From contig JAKZAN010000112.1 in assembly GCA_023053545.1 (NCBI GenBank), positions 27,448 to 91,447 of the forward strand: a stretch of 64,000 bases of DNA, given 5' to 3'. Shown here piece by piece: positions 23,624 to 35,629 of this stretch (within the stretch, counting starts at the first letter, position 1; every line of letters begins with the position of its first letter). Source of the DNA: Lepidurus packardi. Its lineage: Eukaryota > Arthropoda > Branchiopoda > Notostraca > Triopsidae. The position numbers were made by a program, and so were the translations under genes. The notes under the pieces were generated by a model. That model saw nothing but the letters and a program-made list of their open reading frames with translations. It made no database searches and was not told the DNA's origin.

Positions 23624-26600
23624 TTACTGAGTCACCCGGATTCCTGCCTTCTTGTCCCCAAATATCTTGCTCTTCTCGCGACTCGGTGTGTTGTCGCCTA
23701 ACGTCCGAACCCTCTGTCTGCTCACTTCCATAATGCCTCTGGAATCCCCCTTGTCGACCCCTGATCTCACGGGAACATATTGCACATGGGATCTGAGTGT
23801 TGCTTCTGGTTCTTCTCGAGGTGTGAAATCAGTAATCGTGTTGACGCGGATATGCGAACTAACTTCCATGCTAGCCTTGTAACCGAAGATATGTTCTATT
23901 TCTGGAGACTTTGATCTTTTTCGACTCTTCTTAAACTCTGACAAATCGTCGTTCCATAAGGTCAGGCCTTTACGCTTACGTGAAGATTGGCTCCTATGAC
24001 CCACAGAGCTGTCATGCGCAATCTCCGAATTGTACGGTTTCTGGTAAGACTTCTGGAGGCTGTAGTCTAATCTCGACTCACAAAGCTCTTGTGACTTCTT
24101 TGACTCGTCTAACATCCGAGCAGGTGAGTTCGCACTTTCCTGGGGCTCATGAACCTTTAATCGACTATTGATGGCCTGGAGGTCTTGTTTGGATGTTCTG
24201 AGATTGATGGTAGTATTTTTGGCAATGCCTCTTCCCAAAAATCTGCCGTTTCTGGCTACCGAACCTGACTGTAGTCCATCGTTCACACTGATTGAAGTTG
24301 CTTTGGGGGTTTCTGCTATGCGTCTCGATGCAGTGGGATCAGGAGTCTTTGATGGATATTCAGAAGCCTTATTTAGTTGGGTTGAAGATAGTCCCACCGA
24401 TTGCTCAACTTTAGGGGATGCCGAAATAGTACTATAGTTGCCTTTGGGCTTGGGTGAACGTCCGAGATGATGGATGGTTGGAGATGCATTTTTCATTCTC
24501 AGCTATTGCGCAATAGACGAACTCTTTGGAGTATTTTGCAGCTTGATAGTCCCAGAGTTGGCATGGGGGAAAACAGGGGTAGAAATTTACTGGGCTGCTG
24601 ATGTGGGGTTCGCGATTTGTATCCTTTCGGGTCTTAAGATGATGATGGACTTGTGATTAGTTGCGGATGGTACAGTCATAGGGTGTGGGAGGGTCGGTTT
24701 GAATATTGACTCCGGCAATCTGAACTTAGGTCTAGATTTCTCATTTGACTCGCTATTCGATTGGTTTGTATTTGTTCTTTTGCCGAACAGTTTAATCACT
24801 TTTCTTTTCGAGGGTTCAGCTCCGCTCGTCTGATTCAAAGCGCCACTATCTATACATAGCATTTTCCCGCAGCCCTGTATACCATCTGAGAACCCAACCT
24901 CAACTTGGGGCTGAATGACTGGAGCGCTGGCCTCGATTCTGGATACAATAATAGGAATTGGAGCAGGAATATGTTTTGGGCTAGAATTAGGGATATTCTT
25001 ATTGTCGGGTTTGGGAGGAGAAGGCGATGAGTATGGCTCTGGGATAGGAGAGAAGCGACTGATAAAATGATCTTGCACATAGATTTAACGGGCTGGGAGA
25101 ATCTTCTGGGTGTCTGGAACCAGAGTCAGTGAAGAATAATCTACAGCATTAGCAGAAATGTGGTGGATATGGGTTCCAACACGTTCTTCTTTCCGAGTGA
25201 AGAGGCTGGATTCTTCGACCTGAGAGGATTCATTTCTGTCAAAGCTATCGCGAGAATATGGCTGGGAAAATTTGCTCTCGAATTGCTTGGGGATTTCGGA
25301 GATTTGGCCGATGGAGTCGGGGGAGCCACTTATTTTGTGCGAATGCCCAGCCACCACCCTTGAAGTCGCATCAAGTCTAAACCGAACAGGACTCGGACTT
25401 TCAGCATCATGGTTTTTGTCGATTTTAGCTGATTTGGGATTTATGAGTTTTAACTCTAATTATGATGTTTCGCTGGCAGGAGAAGAAGAGGCTAGTGTAT
25501 TTAGCCTCGGGTGAGGTGATCCCTAGAGTAGTTTTTTAGAGTCTGACAAATCAGCCTTTTGAGGACTCGATAGTGGTTTGTGACCATCAGTTTCGCGGAC
25601 ATGACTTGACTTTATTTCCTTCTCGGCTAGCCTAAATGAAAGGCTCTCATACGAGTAGTCCCCTTGTTGAGGTTCCAATTTGGTTAGCGATGCAGCAATG
25701 TATTGTTTCTGAGTTGGTACAGGTTGTGAGCTTAGCAACTTAGGTGCTGGAATAAAGTTGGTCGATACTTCGATTTGCTTTATAGTAAGTTGGAGTGATT
25801 CAATCAACACGTTACTATTCCACTCTTTATGGGGTAAATCTAAAAGTCTGGGTTTCTACTTTATCGAAATCGACGGTTAATCTTCGAAGCCTTAAGCAAA
25901 GGATAGTAGGGGTGCCTGTAGCTTGGGGGCAGACATTTCGGGGATATGGGGCCGTATAAAGTTTGGGCATGCAAGTTCAAAACCTAATACAGGTTTGGAA
26001 GAGTATAAAGGCATAGCGGATTAAGCAATATCGGGGAGGGAGACTAAGTAGCTTAAGGCAATTGAATTGGTTTTGAGTTCTGGCCTTATTGCGTGTGAAT
26101 GCTGTATAAATGGAGGTCCATCTACTATGATACATAGCTTCTTCTTGGAGTCCTGAAGCATTTAGAGGGGCTGGACACTTGCAGCAATAGGAGGGAAATT
26201 CCTAAGAGAAGGAATACTATCTAGACCATCCAAAGGGAAAGAGCGGGCAATCATTTTTGGCGCTTCGAACTGGGGACTAATTTGAGGCGGAGTTGTTTCA
26301 GAATGCTGTATATAGGTGCTGCTCGTTATGTTCTTTGTTCCCGAAGCAGCTGAAGTCTGTGCGGAATTCAATATCTTCTTCCCGCCTGAGATGATGGTGA
26401 TAGTGTATTTCCTCTATTAGACGACCTGGGTGGTTTGTTCATATATGCTACTACCCAGCCTATTGGTACTAATCTTGCTGCTGCTCAGAGCGATTGTGTG
26501 TTGAGGAGTTGTGACCCTGGTCTCGACGGTCTCACTCTTTATGGGAGTTATATACTACGCCTCGAACTCCCTGGCCGATCTCTCCCCAACTGGCACTATC

Positions 26601-29431
26601 ACTTCGACTGCTCCCTCTCTCACAATACTTCTGCTATTGTCTTCTTGATTCAGATACGATTTCTGCTATAGCTCGGTTTCTTCCTTCAGTAGATTACTTT
26701 CGACAATCGACCTTTCTATTTCTTTAGAATGTTGTGATCGATCCAACCCATAGTCCTCGATCTCGAAGTTCCACGAACCACGTGACTCTTTCATGTCGCC
26801 CACATGAGGGTCACTCCTTTCTGCATCTTCAGTGTCAATCCTCATGTTATGACTCCCTACAGGCAAGGCATTAGCGGCTTCGAGACTGACTAAATTATGC
26901 ATTCCAAAATGTATTCGATCTTCTATAAGGGCTAACTCTTTGACGGCTTCTACAGCTGAATACTCTTCATCTTCTTCTGTAAGGGTTTTGCCTACGTTAT
27001 AATCTGATACAATGGGTTATTAGGTGGCCATGACCTTCAACTAGGATGGCTTGTCATTATTTCTTTCTAAATGATTGGAACTGATCGGGGATGAAAAGTA
27101 GCTATCTGGAGTCAATGAAGAAATAGGATCTGAGAAGCCTATAGAACTGTCTTTGATGCCTTGCGGAGGTGAAGAATAATGAGAAATAGAACTCTCGTCC
27201 GGCTGCTCAAGAATCGGGGTTGTAACAGTCTGGATATAGGAATTTCGTTTTGGTAAAGGCATACGCACTTCGATATAATCCTCTTCTATGTGCTATGGCT
27301 AAGTATGTTCGACAGCTAGAGGTATAAGAAGAGGTAAAAGTGGAGGCGAAGGGGAGAATGACAGAGCGAAATGAGAAGCGACTAAGTGCTCTTACATAGA
27401 GGGTGATTTAGGTATGCCCACTTACTAACCAGTAAGCAGGAATTATGAAGTTAGGCAAATAGATTTTGAAGGAGAAGGAGAAGATCGACTCTATTGTGGG
27501 ACATTTTTAAGAGTGTGGACGACGGGTGGTGACTCGACTGCTTCTTCTTGAGGCTATGAAGACTCGACTGCTTCTTCTTGAGGCTATGAAGTGTGGACGA
27601 CAGGTGGAGACTCGACTGCTTCTTCTTGAGGCTATGAAGTGTGGACGACAGGTGGAGACTCGACTGCTTCTTCTTGAGGCTATGAAGTGTGGACGACAGG
27701 TGGAGACTCGACTGCTTCTTCTTGAGGCTATGAAGTGTGGACGACAGGTGGAGACTCGACTGCTTCTTCTTGAGGCTATGAAGTGTGGACGACAGGTGGA
27801 GACTCGACTGCTTCTTCTTGAGGCTATGAAGTGTGGACGACAGGTGGAGACTCGACTGCTTCTTCTTGAGGCTATGAAGTGTGGACGACAGGTGGAGACT
27901 CGACTGCTTCTTCTTGAGGCTATGAAGTGTGGACGACAGGTGGAGACTCGACTGCTTCTTCTTGAGGCTATGAAGTGTGGACGACGGGTGGAGACTCGAC
28001 TGCTTCTTCTTGAGGCTATGAAGTGTGGACGACAGGTGGAGACTCGACTGCTTCTTCTTGAGGCTATGAAGTGTGGACGACAGGTGGAGACTCGACTGCT
28101 TCTTCTTGAGGCTATGAAGACTGTGGACGACGGGTGGAGACTCGACTGCTTCTTCTTGAGGCTGAAGTGTGACAGGTGGAGACTCGACTGCTTCTTCTTG
28201 AGGCTATGAAGTGTGGACGACAGGTGGAGACTCGACTGCTTCTTCTTGAGGCTATGAAGTGTGGACGACAGGTGGAGTCGACTGGACGACGAGGCTATGA
28301 AGGTGGAGACTCGACTGCTTCTTCTTGAGGCTATGAAGTGTGGACGACAGGTGGAGACTCGACTGCTTCTTCTTGAGGCTATGAAGTGTGGACGACAGGT
28401 GGAGACTCGACTGCTTCTTCTTGAGGCTATGAAGTGTGGACGACAGGTGGAGACTCGACTGCTTCTTCTTGAGGCTATGAAGTGTGGACGACAGGTGGAG
28501 ACTCGACTGCTTCTTCTTGAGGCTATGAAGTGTGGACGACAGGTGGAGACTCGACTGCTTCTTCTTGAGGCTATGAAGTGTGGACGACAGGTGGAGACTC
28601 GACTGCTTCTTCTTGAGGCTATGAAGTGTGGACGACAGGTGGAGACTCGACTGCTTCTTCTTGAGGCTATGAAGTGTGGACGACAGGTGGAGACTCGACT
28701 GCTTCTTCTTGAGGCTATGAAGTGTGGACGACAGGTGGAGACTCGACTGCTTCTTCTTGAGGCTATGAAGTGTGGACGACAGGTGGAGATCGACTGCTTC
28801 TTCTTGAGGCTATGAAGTGTGGACGACGGGTGGAGACTCGACTGCTTCTTCTTGAGGCTATGAAGTGTGGACGACGGGTGGAGACTCGACTGCTTCTTCT
28901 TGAGGCTATGAAGTGTGGACGACGGGTGGAGACTCGACTGCTTCTTCTTGAGGCTCGACTGCTTCTTACTTTTTCTGTCCCTTCTTCTTCTTTTTCCGTT
29001 TTTGTTTACTCAGAGATTTGCCATTTTCATTCACCAGTTACTCTTTCTTATCTGCTCTCTCAATATTACTTTCTTAGTTCCTGACAGATATTTGATGTTG
29101 TTCTATTCCTTTATGGGGTCTGTGCTCTGTGACCAACTAGCTATTATTATCGTGGGAAGGGTTCTTGCGTTTCTGGCTTGGGTGGGTTGTATACTGTAAA
29201 TAGGACTTCTTGTGCCACTTCATGCTCTATTTTGTATATCTTAGTTTTGGTGTTATGATGAGTGTTCTCTAGGACAGGGTCGAGTGCTGCTGGTTGTTTT
29301 GGAGGGGATGGAGGTGGTTTGAGCCCGAGTATTTCGTCAAGGTCTTCCTCTTCGAGTTTGGAGAGCCGAGGAAAGATGTGTTTTTTTTGGCTCTTGTTCT
29401 TGCTTCTGCTCTTTGATTTACGGCTGCTCAT
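23624..29431 (-). CDS. Very large low-complexity protein with 16-aa tandem repeats
   Basis: One minus-strand frame is free of TGA from the repeat array (about 27530) down to the TGA at 23624 for 1,300 codons, with many TAA/TAG. The protein is Ser/Pro/Gln/Glu-rich and probably disordered. Upstream, exon 1 (29431-29195) starts at an ATG with a Lys/Ser-rich start (MSSRKSKSRSKNKS); a 58-nt intron (29137-29194) then leads into the array, whose unit reads PPVVHTSEPQEEAVES. Three odd-length units in the array break the frame (see repeat entry), so joining exon 1 to the C-terminal part is not certain: there may be an extra intron, assembly indels, or two genes. No known domain was seen. Confidence 0.6.
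27531..28977. repeat. 48-bp tandem repeat array (~30 copies)
   Basis: Twenty-five units of exactly 48 bp are nearly identical; a 30-bp partial unit opens the array at 27531 and a truncated unit closes it near 28931-28977. Four units differ in length: 50 bp (28089-28138), 42 bp (28139-28180), 31 bp (28277-28307) and 47 bp (28788-28834). The commonest point variant is GACAGG/GACGGG. All units share one orientation with no unique spacers, so this is a coding minisatellite and not CRISPR. On the minus strand all three frames lack TGA. Confidence 0.97.
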
Positions 29432-29686
29432 TAAAAATTTAAACTACAGTTAACAAGTGCCGTTTAGACTCATCAATTAACCAGACTGGACCTTTCCTCC
29501 ACCAACAATTTTATACACATCCCCCACCCATTTACTCCCTGTAGCAATAGTGCAAAGCCCCCACTATTTACCCCGTATCTGCTTACTCCTATTTCCGCTG
29601 TTTTTCGCCCTCCAATAAAATTTCATAATATATATAGCTTTTAAATCAACTCTAAACACTTCTCCCTTCACAATCTTTACCTGAAT

Positions 29687-30491
29687 GATCAGGAGTCAAC
29701 GCTACCACCAACCCTAACACCTCCGCAGCAGTAATCTACTCAGCTCTTCCTCGACTAGAAGTAGCTTTGGCCTCAACAAGTCCCATCTCCTTCTCCCACC
29801 CGAGCATAAGCCCTGCCTCCAATGTCAGCCCCTCATCGATGACCTCCTCCTGACTATTGATAAGATGGACCTGATCAGATCGTGCAGTGATCGTCTGATC
29901 CAGAAAAAATAAGACTAGCTTGTTTCTGCATTTAAGTTGTTAGATGAGGCCGAAGCAAGAGCAGTGGAGTACCTCGATATCCTGCAAAGTAAGCAAAAGT
30001 AGTGTGAAGAGTTTGCAGCAAAACTAGAGTCAGTTGATTAGCTTTAGTAACTTAGATAGTTCAGAGACTCCAATGAGGAAGTCATCAACTACTTAAAAAC
30101 CAGGGAGTTCGACCTGCTCAATAAAATTAAGCAGCTTGAAAAGACTCTTGTCTACACCTAAGCTGAGTTGGAAATCGAGAGGAACAAAAGTTCAGGTTAC
30201 CGCGTATATGAGACCCAATCTCTGATGGAAGATGAGCAAGATTACACCAGACGTACCTAGTACGCTACAAACAATAGAAGGGGGACCACTCATTCCTACT
30301 CGATTGACCCAATCGTTGAACTATCTTCCGAAGAAAAGACAGTAGATTTGAACAAGGGGAGTGCTGTGAAGACATTAGACGGAGTTCGGAGCCGCCTCGG
30401 ACTGTTCTAAGAAGAGCAACGACTTCTGATGTTGCGTAACTAGGTGCTGGAGTATCGGCTGGACTAGCAGGCGACAGCACGTCGTAGCTGA
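29687..30491 (+). CDS. Coiled-coil protein, unknown
   Basis: Exons 29687-29730 and 29759-30491 with a 28-nt intron give 258 aa. The intron is required to join the ATG to the long frame. From about residue 45 the protein is helical with heptad-like Leu/Glu spacing (LLDEAEARAVEYLDIL, FAAKLESVDELEELREFRD) and uses many TAG/TAA as glutamate. A CLQC motif lies near residue 35. No family was recognised. Confidence 0.68.
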
Positions 30492-30648
30492 AGTCCTGAA
30501 TCTAAATGACATCTCGAAAGAGGGTAGATATTTCTCTGATTTTTGTGTACAGTATTTATTAAACAATAAAGTGACCATCCCACAGGTTAGCAAAAGACTA
30601 TTGGAAAAATCAATAAAAAATATAATTTCTATAGGATTCTAGTATTCG

Positions 30649-32399
30649 ATGCTACCCACTCCCATCTCGAGCACCAGAGACTTCAAACATAGTTCTTCCT
30701 CCATCCGCATCTCTGTGCCCAAGGCGAGTTCCCATGCCCGCCAGTCTACCCTCATCCAGGAAATCGGTTTCCTCGAGAAGTACAAGGAGAACCAGAAAAA
30801 ACACATCGACAAGTGCATCCTTGACATGTAATCTCTCTTTATTCCCCTACTTTATGCTCCTAGTAGACCTCTGTTGTTTTTTTCTTCTATTCTTCACATT
30901 CTTTCGCTCACTAACTCAGTATCTAGATGACTGTGAAACCGACACCAGTCCCTCCAGCTCTTACGCCTATACCGAAGCTCTGCAAAAAGGCTCCCAGAGT
31001 CAGCCGGGCGCCTTTGTTCCAGTTCAACCATTTACTGAATGCTGCGAGTCCACCTGCCAAACATTACCAACTCTCGGATAACTTCAAAAAGCAAGATAAC
31101 TGTATCGAGATCAACAGGAAGAAGTACACCGATATTCCAACAGAATTCTCGCAGTCCTTACCATTAAAAACTACATCGACCTTCCACCTGAATGGCTAGT
31201 TGCCAAAAATGCTATACCAATAAGTCAAGCTAATAACGAACCCCAAGTCTAACCAGATACTTCTAAGGTAAAACAATCGGAGGAGGCCCCATCGCTACCA
31301 ACAATCAGCTTCGGATCTGCCGACACAGGAAAATAGCTTCAGCGCAAATAGCCAGTACAGGCCTAAGATAAACCCTACAGCCAAATAGATAGGAGGGTCA
31401 TCGATCACCTTGAAAAGCAGAGCGTCAATGTCTCGGAAAATGATCAAGGCAATGTCGGAAGCCTAGAAAATATTTGAGGAATAGTCAGATAGAAAGAAGC
31501 CAGGCAACAGCGCAATGTTGGAGAACGAAGAGAAAGGGCAAGGCTAGTACTTCGAGCCAATGGAAATCGATGAAGAAGTCTTCCGGAGTATTTTCGAGAA
31601 CACAGAAACTGTAATCTAGAGAAAGAGTGGTAAAGCTTTACGGGCTTCTAATTCGATGGATGTCTCCACTGACTTTCTGAAGGATTAGAATTCACTATTG
31701 GTATCCCCAAAATCTAAGGTATAAATCCCAACCACGCACCAAGGCAAAGATTAGCAACGTTTCAGATTGATGCACCTGATGAGAAAGGAAAAGCAGTGTT
31801 TTGAAACTAGTCAGCACCCCAAGCGACTCAAGACTCTGTGCGAGAACAACGTCGTGCACATTCAATAAAACATTGCCAACTTCACACGCTACGAGTTGCA
31901 CAACCTGTATAGCTTCTACAATGCACTGTTGGAGGACACTCGAACTCGGTCAGGCGAGAACGATGAGTATACGATGCTGAACTTCGAAAAGATCAAGAAA
32001 GGACTGTGCGTGATACTGCGAGTGAAGACAGAATCGATCGAAAAAGTACTATCGCGGGAAATCCATTCGAAAGATACGAAAGGGAAGTAGAGGAGACTGT
32101 TCGACTTCGGAGTGTTTCTGGAGATCGTCAAGAAGGTTTACGAACACAACCACCAGCAAAAGTTGATCGAGTTCATCGATATCCTCTTCGAACTCCCCAA
32201 GGAGACGATCAAAAAGAATGAACTCATCCAGATCTTTAAACAGTATCGCGATGAAAAGGAGTCTACCAGTTATGCTGACACGATTTATCGCAAACTCAAT
32301 AAATCAGACACTGATACGGTGTCCCGAGATGATATCAAGGAGGTGTGTCTGGCAGACCGAGCCATCTACAACACCCTCAGCAGACTCATCAACTAGTGA
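30649..32399 (+). CDS. EF-hand-like C-terminal domain protein
   Basis: Exons 30649-30827 and 30920-32399 (92-nt intron with a CTAAC branch-like site) give 552 aa. The N-terminal 350 residues are low complexity with many TAA/TAG. The last ~130 residues are globular and helical, with two helix-loop-helix units; the second loop (NKSDTDTVSRDDIKEV) resembles a calcium-binding EF loop of the calcineurin-B/CBL type, the first is degenerate. Regulation of a partner by calcium is therefore possible. Stop TGA at 32397-32399, 75 bp from the convergent IQ gene. Confidence 0.68.
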
Positions 32400-32474
32400 T
32401 TCCTATTTTGTAATGCAGCTGGCTGGTTTTTAGATTTCTATTTTCCTTCGAGTTAGTTATTCCTTTGGGTTTTG

Positions 32475-33506
32475 TCAGGATAAGTCTGCGATGCACTCCA
32501 GTACAGCCTCTGCCATTGCTAATTCCATGAGTCGTTCATGCAGCTGTTTCTTGCTAGTAGCCTATTTTGGTTGGCAATACTTCTGTCGCTCGTAGTTCAC
32601 AATTGCCTCTGCCCCACTCTCGCATACTCTCTCCACTATCTACCCAGCCAATAATTCTATCCCAATCTATTCCAAGGTCTATTTAAGTGCCTACTCGTAC
32701 ATTAATGGCAATATCGAGTCTTAAACCAACCTTGAAAGGAGTTGCTCTTATTTGATCTCTTCTACGGTCTCCATAATGGCTGAGTGTGCAATTTCCTTGC
32801 ATTGACTTTAAAGGAAACGGAGAAACATGGAGTAAACTGTGACTTCGTAGGGGTCATTGAGTTTGAAAGTGAGCTGAGGAGTTAGAGATTAAGGTGATGG
32901 CTTGAAAACCGTCGCGAGGACTGCAGTATTGACTACCTCAGTTGCTAAACTTTAGACAACTCTATCTACGACACCATTCACGATCAGCTGTGTGATATTC
33001 GTTGAATCAGAGTACAGACTAAAGTCCTCGTTGTATTTGTTAAATGTGATAACTTCCAATGCGATGTTGGGGACTTCCTTATCTAGTACTTTCCCCATCA
33101 CTCTGTTGAAGATGCTTTCGCACATCCGATGCAGGGATAGTTCGCGAGGGTAGATCTTCCTCCTTACCAAGAAGCCTCTTACAAGTGCCTGAATCTTCCT
33201 TAGTCTCTTGAGAGTTAGTATCGGCATGAGCAATTTAACCCTCTCTTCAACTAGATTCAGCTGTGTGACATTCAATACAGAGTCTTTTTCGGGTCTAGGC
33301 AAGTTAGGAGAGTAAGCACTGCCCAACATTTGGCTACCGGCTATAGCGAATGGGCTCCTGTTTTTCAGAGTAGATGCCGTGGGGTCTATGGCGTATTTGG
33401 ATTGTTTAACTTGTTTAGCGTTGGAGGTCTGCGCATAATTAGGCTCGATGATCCCGACTGGTCTCATGGTAGGATCGCTCAGGGCGACCTTCCTGGTCCT
33501 GTCCAT
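32475..33506 (-). CDS. IQ-motif protein, unknown
   Basis: Single-exon 343-aa protein. Around residue 105 it has an IQ-like calmodulin-binding motif (IQALVRGFLVRRKIYP). The rest is helical with repeated 'VIVN/IVERV' segments and ends in MAEAVLECIADLS. About a dozen TAA/TAG codons occur in the second half. Many IQ proteins of this size in ciliates are axonemal, but nothing here proves that. Confidence 0.72.
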
Positions 33507-33569
33507 TTAAGTATTTATGGGGGTTTTAAAATAAATAGATCTATATATTATTGGTATTTATGGGCTGCA

Positions 33570-35018
33570 TCAGGGACTGAACAGTTTCTGGATTGCCAAG
33601 TTCCTGGTAGAAGTCACCCCTTTAAGTAATCTACTCACTCTGTTACCACTCGGACTGCTTAAAGGCTATACTGTCGCTCTATTAATGAAGCTTTTAGGAC
33701 TCCGTTTATTCAGATTATCCATAAAACTCCCTTTCTTCTATGCTACTATGCTTCTGCTATTGTTTTTTTCTATATTTTTGTCCAGACTTTTCAGCAGAGC
33801 ATCTAGAGGAGAGTTTGGCTCTTCAAGCTTGAGCAGACTCGGACCCAGAATCGATGTGGATTTGCCCAGTCTTTTATGGTCTGAGCCACTCGTCTCAGAC
33901 TTTAATGCATGGGGTCTTTCGCTCGCTAGAACCTGTTGTACAAGTTATGATACTGAAGATTGTTCATTCGTGAAATGTTTGCTCTCGCCTCTTCGGATAA
34001 TCTACCCACTCTGTCGTCTGGAAATCTGTGATGACGCTTCAGTGTCCATGCACATCTCTGGGAACTTAACTGTTTGCAGTTACTTTAAGAAGTGGTTCAA
34101 TGTTCTAACCCGATTGTCAACCCTTTCCAATCCTTTGGATAGACGACTATCGATAGGACCTAGGTCAATAGGTCCAGCTAGTGCTTCGATTGAGGCTTTC
34201 TCCTTGTGAATATAACCAAATAACAATTCTAAAGGAGTGTTGACATTGAAGTACTCCTTGATTTCCTGTTCTTTGGCCTATAGATTGAATACTTCGCGAG
34301 AAAGCATTTTGATGTGCTGTTCACAGGCCTCAATATGGTCATTAAAAGTCCCTTATATCATTTTTAGACACCGCTGTTCGAGATCCTTCAGATTTTATCT
34401 GACTCGATCGAACCCGATCTGCGCTCTCCTCAGTTCTACTTACTTCTTTTCTTGTATAAAGTTGAAGCTAGACTACTTCTAGTGTTGGATATTCGAGAGA
34501 ACAGATGCTTTCTGGGTCAGTTTTAGCTTCAACTCCGTCAAAAGAGGGAACAATTCGTGATGCGATTTGATGTTGGTCGTCCTGTGATATCGGTGGCTAC
34601 TCTTCAGATACTCATCCACACTGCCCAGGGGAAGTTGACAGTCCTGACACAACAGGAGATCACGGTTCGTGCTTGCTCCTTTACTGATAGCATCAGCTGG
34701 GGATAAGAACTGCAGCCTGCTTCTCTTATTATTTTTGGAGTTTCTCTAAGCTGTTTGCATTTTACTCTGCTTTTAGCGATGTTCTAGCAGCCTGTCTGCA
34801 GTTTGATTATCGAAGGCTGTGGCTTCATGGCAAAGCTCGCAGTGTATGCAGTACTTCCCGTCTTGATATTTTTCGAGAGTTGAGGATCGGGAGGCTTGCG
34901 CTAGGAGGGTCGAAGCACAGTCTATGCAAATATGATGCTAACAAACCATGGCCACGACTTCCAAGTGGATAGGAGAAGCGCACCTCGAACAGCCTAGATT
35001 GTATTGCTTTCCCTACAT
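33570..35018 (-). CDS. RING/B-box (TRIM-like) zinc-finger protein
   Basis: Single-exon 482-aa protein. A RING-like finger opens it (CSRC near residue 10, CEHHICIDC near 25, then CIHCELC near 60). A B-box-like segment follows (CQDCQLPLG, then SSHRYHRTTNIKSHHE), then a long coiled-coil region and a Ser-rich tail. This RING, B-box, coiled-coil order is the tripartite (TRIM/RBCC) layout of many E3 ligases. The RING spacing is not canonical, so ligase activity is uncertain. Start ATG 35018 is followed at once by a TAG sense codon. Confidence 0.75.
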
Positions 35019-35156
35019 ACTCCGCTAGTAGAGGTCAAAAGTCCAAATTAAAGAGCTAACTATATTTTTATCCAGATATTAGAACTTATGTCTCAAAAAT
35101 AGAGTGTCCGAGGCGCATGACACACCTATGATACTTTTGTCAACACAATGCCGTCA

Positions 35157-35471
35157 TCATGCAGTCTCTGCCTACTTCTTCTGCACCTGAATCCTCAGCA
35201 CCAGCTGGGTATACTGCTTCCCTTGAGACCCTGCATCTTGCTTCTCATTCGTGGTCTTCATGCTCTTAATGGAGACTCCCAAATCTTCCTCGAGTCTAAT
35301 TGCGATTATAGCAGCTCTGCTGATTTCCGGGCCGACTGCTTTGACTTCGACGATCGCTTTAGGATCTTGGGCGAGGATTTCTTTGACTTTAGTGACGGTG
35401 GCTTCGATATCGACTCGGTTATCCTTGAAGTGCTGGATGAGCACGAGTTTGGGTTCGTCGGTCTGTATCAT
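35157..35471 (-). CDS. Alba-like nucleic-acid-binding protein
   Basis: A 104-aa protein with the layout of a stand-alone Alba domain: N-terminal strand, helix, then strand VEVKAVGPEISRAAIIAIRL, the equivalent of the family's 'vkarGraIsrAvdvaeil' segment, and a final LVLRIQV strand. Alba proteins bind RNA or DNA; small forms occur in RNase P/MRP and in protist translation control. One TAG is read as sense just before the C-terminus. Confidence 0.72.
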
Positions 35472-35629
35472 TGCGCTGGGGTGTCTCTAGAAAATCTTTG
35501 AGTATTGATTTAAAGTTATTATAAAGCAGAATCAAATGAGGGTAATTGAGGATAAAGCAATAAATCCACATACCTCCTGAAGTAACACACACGAGACAAA
35601 AATAAATAGTTCATTTGTAGACAGGAAGA

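Noticed and set aside
27531-28977. CRISPR-like direct repeats
   Set aside because: Units are tandem with no unique spacers, code for protein and lie in a eukaryotic gene.
27526-29084. Plus-strand ORFs across the repeat array (repeating METRLLLLEA-like peptide)
   Set aside because: They end within the array, have no flanking coding sequence and have TGA in neighbouring frames. The minus strand is open on the downstream side in the matching repeat frame and gives a composition like the flanking gene.
33685-34209. Plus-strand 174-aa ORF with a signal-like start
   Set aside because: Antisense to the RING/B-box gene, which is supported by zinc-finger motifs and a continuous frame to TGA.
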